64,000 bases of DNA, taken from positions 1,550,001 to 1,614,000 of the forward strand of contig NC_134662.1 in NCBI RefSeq assembly GCF_030463565.1, in the 5' to 3' direction. Source of the stretch: Pelecanus crispus (Eukaryota > Chordata > Aves > Pelecaniformes > Pelecanidae). Shown here piece by piece: positions 56,950 through 64,000 of the stretch. Both the position numbers and the translations under genes were made by a program. Numbering within the stretch: the stretch's first letter is position 1; each line of letters starts with the position of its first letter. The notes under the pieces were generated by a model that saw only the letters and a program-made list of their open reading frames with translations, made no database searches and was not told where the DNA came from.

Positions 56950-57650
56950 GTTTAACAAACTCCCGGGGGAGCGGAGCGGGAAGGTGGGGTGGCACGCGGC
57001 CAGGGGCGCTGCTCGCACAGGCCCGCTCCCTCCCCACCCGCGCCTTTGATCAGCGGCGCACTTCGCCGGGGAGAGGAGCGGTTCCCTGCAGCCAGACGGC
57101 GGCCGGAGCCGTGCTGTGCCGCGGGAAGCGCCTCGGCCCCTGCGGATGTGCTGCCCGCGGCAGCCCCCCGCCCCAGCCGCGCGCCCCCTCGACCGGCGCT
57201 TCGCAGCCCCCTCCGCTCGCTCACCCCCATCCCACCGCCTCTCACGCTTGCCGGGACGGCACCGCCCCGGCACCCCGCCGTACCGTCGTGCACGGCCCCC
57301 AACCTCCTGGGCCACACGTGCGCACCTCTGCGCGCGTCCTGGTGCGCCCGTGCGCGCGGCGTCAGCTGGCGGGCAGGCGCAGGCTCTGGGCGCGCGCTCG
57401 CGCACGCTCGCGCTCGCTCTCTTTCTCATGCGATGCCATTTCCATCAAAAACCCTTTACTCTGCACTTTTTGCCAGCGCCACTTCATTGGTATTCACACC
57501 GCGCCGCTCGCCTGTCCTGGCGCGCAGGTTACTAAAGGAGATTTTGTGGCGCAGCGCATCGGGGGTCACATTACATCCCGCGCCGTCTCGCTTTCCCGAA
57601 TCGCCGGCAGGAGCCAGGGGACGCCGGGAGCGGGGTGCGGGATCCGGCAC
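56950..57650 (-). promoter_or_regulatory. CpG island, candidate alternative NFIC promoter
   Basis: A CpG-dense block with an inverted CCAAT (ATTGG) at 57486-57490 and GCGC-rich NRF1-like sequence at 57340-57410. On the minus strand an ATG (57230-57228) followed by GGG meets a donor, GTGAGC, whose exon end at 57225 is in phase 0. It would join exon 2 in frame to give M-G-DEFHPF. Mammalian NFIC has a comparable short-start form. This is unproven. Confidence 0.3.
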
Positions 57651-60600
57651 ATCGCAGCTCCCGCCAACCAACCGTGGGACGAAGCAGCCCCGTCGCCCGT
57701 CGTAGCGGGGCGAGGCGGGCTGGCGGGCAGCGGGGAGCTTTGCAGCAAACAGCGTGACGGGTGGCTCCCTGGGGAGGGCCGCAGGTCACCGGCACTCTCC
57801 GTTCTCCCTGGCAGCCCACCGTGCCTGGCGCAAGGTGGGAGCGGTTGGCAAAGCAGGGCTGGAGCAGAGCGCGGGGTGCGCGCTTAGCGCTGCCATCGCC
57901 CTCGCCGCCGCCATCGCCCTCGCCGCCAGTGCCCGCACGAGTCCTGGGTGGCACCCACCGTGTCCCCGGCGGGACCGTGCCCCGGGATGGCGTCCTCGGG
58001 TGAGGAGGGAGCAGCGGCGGCCTCTCATTTCGGGGCTGGTTCCCAAAAGGGGAAACGTCTGTGTGGAAAATCAACATTTCTCTCTCTGAGTTTTTTTTTT
58101 TTTTTTCCTTTGAAAGCAAAAATATTTCTTGGTTTTTCATGATCAGAAACATGTTGGGGGTTTTTTTTGGACAACAGCCGGTCAAATACCGTTTCCCCGC
58201 GAAGGGAATGCAGGGGCCCTTTGCAAGGAGAGCAAAAGCCTTCTTAAAAAACAAGATAAAACCCCCAGTTTTTTAAAAAATCCACCCAGCCAGGGACTCG
58301 TACAAACTCCCGGGGAAGAGAGGTCAGCAGGATGGCCGGATCCCGGCATTCCTGTGCCAGGCAGCGCTGCCCAAGGGTGCTGCAGCCCCTCCTGGAGCGG
58401 CGGAGGTGGCAGGGAGGGCGATGCCCACGGCAGGCAGTCCAAAGCCTGGACCTGGGGATTTTGCCCAAAATGCTGATTAGAGCTGGCTGCTGGCCGGGGA
58501 AGGGAGGATTAATGCGCTTTTAAAGCAGCAGCAAGTTAACCGAGAAATCAATCCTTGGCAGGGGCTGGCCCGCAGGTCCCCCAGCGCGTGAGCGCTGCCG
58601 CACCTGGGCTGCGGGATCCTTTCCCAGCTCCTCTCCAGGACTTGGGAAGCGCCGGGCCTTGGCGGCCAGCGCAGGGCGTTGGGTCCCGGCCAAGCTGGCA
58701 CAGCGCGGAGCGGCCGCGGGGGATGCCTGCCCAGGGCCGACGTGATGGATGGCGAGCCCAGCTGCCCGCCCGGGTGCGAGCCAGGCCCCGGGATGCCCGT
58801 GGGGACCCTGCGCATCCCCACCCTGCAGCTGACACATCCTGGGGATCTGCGTCCCCTCCCCGAGGGTGACACCGTCTCAGGGTGCCCAGCTAGCCAGGGC
58901 ACGGAGGGACGCTGAGCTCAGGCTCTTGCCTGTGCCCATTTGGTGCATCGAAAGCCTCCAAAGGTGCTTTGGTACCCAAGACCCGCGAGGGTTTGGTGCT
59001 GGGTGCTTCTGGTCCCCTGCGAGGCTGTGCCCCTCGAACGCCCAGCCCCAGCTGCCATGCCTAGCCATGCCACTGGGGTGTCACCGGTGATGCCACGCGG
59101 CGCCGGCCTGGCCCGGCCCGGCAGGGCCGAGCACCCCTTGCCGCCCTGACCGCTCCCCATCGCCTTTGCCGCCCTGCCCTGACCTGCCTGGCACGCACCG
59201 GGGTGCCGCAGGAGAAATCCCCGCCCCGCGGGTCCCCAAGGAGCAGATCACACCCCTGCCACCCCGAGGCCCTGCCTGCACCCCCCGGCTCGGGTGCAGG
59301 GACTGGGAGGGATGGGAGCCCCCCCGGCCCCCTCCCGCGAGCGCTCAGCCCCCTCGGCAGCGCTCAGCGCCGGCACCGCCATCCTTGCGCAGGAAGAGCC
59401 ACAGCACGGCTGGGGGCGGCAGGCAGCGAGCCAGCCGCGCAGGGAGATATTTTGGCTCCCCCCCAGCCCTCCTTCCTCCCCTCCAGCAAGGGACCCCGGG
59501 GATGCTCCCCATCGCCGCCACCGTCCCCATCCCTGCCAACCAGGGCTCGGCGCGGCCCCAGGACAGGTGCAGCCACGCCGGGAGTGACGGCGGGCACGAT
59601 GGGCACCCCTTGGGCTGCGGGGAAGCGTCTGGGGGCCAGGCACAGGGAAGGGCTGGTGTAGGCAGCGCTGGGCAAGGACAGCTGGCAAGCAGGCAGCACA
59701 AGCCATCCTCATCCCCAGGGCCATCCTCAACCAGCCCCAGCCTTGCAGGGCTCTGCATCCATCACCCCCAAAGGCAGGGGACACTGTTCCGCCTCTCCCT
59801 CTGGGTGCCAAACCCACCTCTGCGCCCTCCCCGCCGCGCACACCTCGAGGCCGGGACGGCTCTCGCCGCCATCGGGGCAGTTTTCCCCCGGGGCTCCCGA
59901 GCTTTCCACGCTGGGGCTGCCCAGGGCTCCCCGCGAGTCCCTTTCACGCGCTTCGCTGCGCCTTGCCAAGGGAGCGTGGCCGGTGCGGCCGGCCCTCGGC
60001 ACGGCTCCTCTGCCCACCGAGCCTCGCCACGCCGGCACTGCCCCGTCCACGCCCCGCCGCACGCTGCAGCCACCCCTGCAAGAGGGGAAAAGCCACCGGG
60101 TCAAAGCAGGCTCAGGCTACGGCTCCCAGCATCTGTCCCCAGCCCGCCTGGGCCCGGGGGAATAAAAAAGCACCAAAGTGAGCTCTTCCTTGCTCGCTTC
60201 CAGATAAACGGGCAGCGAGCTGGGCCCCAGCGGCTGGGCTTTGTTCAGCGAGCTGCAAAAGCGCGCGCGCGCTCGCAGTGCTGGGCACGCGGTGGGTTCA
60301 CTCCCTGCCCCGGTACGGAGGGAAACGCAGGCAGGGAGGGAACCGTGGGCAGGGAGGGAAGCACAGGCAGGGGCAGAGCTGCCCGGGAAGGTGAATTATT
60401 GGCGGGCGCCTCGGCGCGCTGGAGGAGGGCAGCTGATTTATTGTGCGAGGCCCCAGACAAGTTCAAGGTGATGCGGTGGAGAGCGGCGCAGCGCGAGCAC
60501 CGGCCACCCGGCCGCTCGGCTCTCACCCGGCGGCGTCTCTCGTGCAGCAGGCCTTACCCTGCCCACCACCCCGCGCGCCCATCCCAGCGCTCCGATCCAG

Positions 60601-62789
60601 CTCCATAAACCGCACTTAAAACGGGATCTGTTTCTCCCGGGCGAGGATTTAAGATCAGACCAGGCAGAAGCAGCGGGGTCCTCGGCAGCGCTGCCGGTGC
60701 GAGCAGCGGGGCAGGGCTAGCCGGGGCAGGCGGGCACGGCGCGGTGGGCGCCTCGCGGGGAAAGCAAGGATCTCCCGAAGGTTGCATTTAAAGAACGGCC
60801 TCATTGTTTTTCCCAAACAATACTCAGCAGATGGGAGAATTGAAAGTGTGTTGCAACCTTCCCTCTCTCCCCCCGCCATGCCCGGCTTGCTGCTCCCATC
60901 CTTTGGCAGCCGATCTGAGCTCCTGGCTAGAACCCAGTTCGCCGGAGCTACTGGTGGAGGGGGCGAGCACCGGTGCTCCCCTCTCTCGCTGAAAAGCCGC
61001 AGCGCTTTCGGGAAGGAGGTTTGCCAAAGGATGCCCTGGCGAGGTGTGCCCAGCACCCAGCTCCCCGCTACGGCCACAGGCCGAGGCAGTGGTGGCAGCC
61101 GGGCGACGAGCAGAGCTGACCAGCGGCAGCTGGGGAGAGGCGAGTTCCCCTTCGGCGCCCAGGAGACGCGGCTGTGACCGGGCCACGTGGCTGCGACGCC
61201 GCTTACAGCCCAGCTCCGTCCCCCGGGCACCGCGGCATGCCCGTTTCCCTGGGCGCTGACGGCGTTTGCCGGTACAGAGCTTTGTGCCGGGCCAGCTTGG
61301 CCGGGCTGCTCCCCGACGCCCCCGGGACCGGGTGCCGCCGGCTACAGCGCACGCAGGGGTTCGTGCCTGGCAGTGTGGGCACATCCCCTCTGCACCGAAA
61401 CCAGTCTCCAAGGATGCATCCGAGCAAAGCGGTGGGAGCCAGGCGTCCCGCCGGGGCCCAGCTGGACACCCTCTCCCAGACCCCAGTGGACCCGTGGGGC
61501 CCGGGAGAGGGGAGGGGGTCTCTGGCCGGACCCCAGCGGAACGCCCAGCTCCCACCGCTCCGGCCGCCTTTGGGGCCAGCTCCCATCTCACCTCACTCCC
61601 AGGCTACAGGTACCAGGGTTGGGGCTCAGGGAGTGCCAGAGATGAGCCAGAGGTTTGCAGGAGCATCACTGGTCATAAAATTTGCACATCTCCCGCCCCA
61701 GGAGCATCCCAAATTCTGCCCTCCTGCCCCACTGCAGATCCAGGAGCTGGGGATAACTGTTAGAGCTCCGGAAACGCTGCCGGCTCCTCAGCAGCGGCTC
61801 CCGAGGGACACACGTGCGGGGCCAGCGGCGGGTGCTTAGTGACGGGGTTATTTCGGAGTCCTGGCAGCCAGAGCCCCCCCCCCGCTTCCCTGTGGGCAGG
61901 GTGAGGCCTTGTGCGTGGCAGCAGTGCCGGTGCCGCTTCCCCGCTAATCCGGGCAGCTCCCTCTCGACTTCCCGGTCTGTCCCTGAGTGGGGACCGGGGT
62001 GAGCCAGGGGAGCGGGAGGAAGTCCCCAAAGCAGGGACAGAGAGCCGGGAGGGCACAAAGTCACCCTCCCTGCCTGACGGGAGACTCGGCCGAGGCCCCG
62101 GCTGGGAGCGTGTCGCGGACGATGCCTTTGCCAGGGCTATTTCGGTGCCGCTGGGCTGCCAAGCCCCGGCTTGGACTAGCTCCGGCCGGGAAGGGCGGCT
62201 GCCCGAGCGGTAGCCGGGGTCTGAGTGGCCGTGCCGGGCTCGAGGGGCCGGCAGCGGCGGTAGCGGTGGGGAGATGCGCGAAGGCAGAGGCAGGGCGGCT
62301 CCCGCGCACGTTCCAATGTATCCACATCACCATCCACGGCTCCCGAGCCCGGGCGAGCCTCCCCGCCGCGCGGGTGGGATGGGAACAGCTCGGCTGGCGG
62401 CGGGGGGAGCGGTGGGGGGGCCGGATCCCGGAGGTGCAGACGATGTCTGATCCCATCCAAGCCGGGCTGGATTGGAGCTGAGGCTACGCCAGGGCAAGGG
62501 GGGCGAAACCGGAGCCTTCCCCGCGCAAAGGCGGCGGGGTGGAGGCTGGGATCCGCGGAGGAAAAACCAGCTCCCCCCCGTCGGCTGGGCGAAGCGCTGG
62601 GAACAGCACGGGTTTGTGAGCAGAACGGCTCCTGCCAGCCCCGGCCCAGCCGGCCAGCGACCGCACGGCTTCCCACATCAGACCAGCGCTGTTAGCTGGC
62701 AACAACAGGCTCTGCCAAGCCAGTGCCGGCTGGAGACTGGGATGGTAGGGACGTGGTGGGACCCCTGGGAAGGACGGAGTCGCGGTGGG

Positions 62790-63305
62790 AGAGGAGGGGA
62801 AGAAAAGAGAGGAAAAAAGAGGGGGAAAAGAGGGAAAGAGGGAAAGAAAGAGGGAAAAAGGAAAAAAGAGGGAAAAATTGAGGGGGAAAAAAGAGGGGGA
62901 AAAAGAAGGAAAAAAGAGGGAAAAAAAGAGGGGAAAAGGGAAAAAAAAGAGGGAAAAAAAGAGGGGAAAAAAGAGGGGAAAAAAGAGGGGAAAAAAGAGG
63001 GGAAAAAAGAGGGGAAAAAAGAGGGGAAAAAAGAGGGGAAAAAAGAGGGGAAAAAAGAGGGGAAAAAAGAGGGGAAAAAAGAGGGGAAAAAAAGAGGGGG
63101 AAAAAAGAGGGAAAGAGAAAAGAGGGGGAAAAAGAGGGAAAGAGAAAAGAGGGGAAAAAAAAGAGGGAAAGAAAAAAGAGGGGGAAAAAAAGAGGGAAAG
63201 AGAAAAGAGGGGGGAAAAAAAAGAGGGAAAGAAAAAAGAGGGGGAAAAAAAGAGGGAAAGAGAAAAGAGGGAAAGAGAGAAACAAAAAGCAGTAAGAGAG
63301 TAGAA
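62790..63305 (+). repeat. 12-bp polypurine minisatellite (GAGGGGAAAAAA)n, NFIC intron 1
   Basis: About 515 bp nearly free of pyrimidines. Around eleven perfect 12-bp units lie at 62961-63088, flanked by variants with GGGAAAGAGAAAA. In both strands' frames it gives KRGK- or FPLF-type nonsense repeats. Confidence 0.92.
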
Positions 63306-64000
63306 AAGACAAAAAGACAGACTGAGGTGTGACCCTTGCCAAGCCAACCACGCAGCGGCGAGCACCATCCCCGGGGTCACTTGAGCAGCCCCAGCGCTGC
63401 CCACCCTTGCCCGTGCCCAGGTCGGTGCCCGTGCCCGTGCCAGTGCCGTCGCCAGCCTCACCACGCCGCACCGCACCCAGGGAGAGCCAGAGACGAGGCC
63501 GGGCCCCGCGGTGCCCTCTGGCACGACGCAGGTGCCGCGGGGCTGCCGAGGGGACCCCCGCGAGCCCCCCGGCGCAGCTGAGTCCAAGCCTCCGAGGTGG
63601 GGCCGGATCCCGCCGCGGCTCCGGCCCAAGGGATGAGGTCTGGCAGGAGAATCCCCGGCGCAGGCACGGGGTCCGGCGGCGGCACCCTCCCCCACCGGAG
63701 CGGAGCCCTCGTGGGGTACGGCACGAGGCCAGATTTGGAGCGGGCAGCGGCCGCCAGCAGGGAAGAGGTTACGAGCCCGGGGCAGGGGGGGGGAAGCTGC
63801 CTGCTCAATAATTAAATAAATATCAGCGATCAATAAGGACAGAGCAAAGGCAGAGCCACAGCGGTCGTGGTACAGGCGAGGGGGGGTCCCTGACGTCTCA
63901 CCCCGCTGTGGCCGTACCGGCCGTGGGGGAGAGACGTCGGGGACGCCCCCCTTGCCCGCACCGTGGGCCCTGGCACGGCCACCCTGCCGCGCGCCACCAG

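Larger units (their letters stand above)
47243..64000 (-). other. NFIC: NFIC intron 1 (continues past window end)
   Basis: No NFIC exon 1 coding sequence or other gene was recognised over nearly 17 kb. The intron holds GC-rich unique sequence, AT-rich blocks at 51476-51750 and 55700-55830, a CpG island near 57 kb and a purine repeat near 63 kb. Confidence 0.6.

Noticed and set aside
62484-63833. 449-codon frame with FPLF repeats
   Set aside because: Translation of a 12-bp polypurine/polypyrimidine array.

Overview
This window looks like bird nuclear DNA, probably from a GC-rich microchromosome. The evidence is intron-split vertebrate genes, CpG-island promoters, many GC-rich minisatellites and a CR1 LINE 3'-end fragment at about 12.46-12.53 kb. 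Gene order and orientation match the human 19p13.3 segment FZR1-DOHH-SMIM24-NFIC, whose chicken counterpart lies on chromosome 28 (established knowledge; the species itself is inferred).

Layout. 0-3.1 kb: no coding sequence; probably intron 1 of FZR1 on the minus strand, with a candidate non-coding first exon at 3095-3170 and a CRE/YY1/RFX-type CpG-island promoter at 3.16-3.42 kb. 4.7-7.1 kb (+): a two-exon gene for a domesticated Harbinger transposase (HARBI1/ALP1-like nuclease, 433 aa) with an intact catalytic triad. 8.4-12.35 kb (+): DOHH, complete, 301 aa, with all four His-Glu metal-binding pairs. 14.5-15.3 kb (+): a two-exon single-pass membrane protein, possibly SMIM44. 16.9-18.2 kb (+): SMIM24, three coding exons, 93 aa. 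19.23-47.24 kb (-): NFIC, coding exons 2-11 plus a 3' UTR of about 6.2 kb. 47.24-64 kb: NFIC intron 1, with candidate regulatory blocks and possibly an alternative promoter near 57.2 kb. Exon 1 of the common NFI form was not found.

The genes are not an operon. FZR1 and the HARBI1-like gene/DOHH are head-to-head across CpG islands, and SMIM24 and NFIC converge tail-to-tail across another CpG-rich stretch. DOHH finishes hypusine synthesis on eIF5A. NFIC is a CTF/NFI transcription factor. The HARBI1-like gene is a transposon-derived nuclease with no counterpart I know of between FZR1 and DOHH in mammals.

Main observations: a one-base excess in a G7 run that breaks the NFIC exon 6 frame (indel or assembly error); a 14-mer, GCCTCAGTTTCCCC, found exactly 14 times and approximately about 6 more times between 16 and 55 kb; a five-step tandem array of splice donors at the presumed FZR1 exon 1; a DOHH uORF that exists only after splicing; a CpG island over converging 3' ends; several minisatellites with exact periods (37, 45, 52, 71, 92 bp); two long polypurine tracts; and AT-rich blocks that look like conserved enhancers inside NFIC introns.
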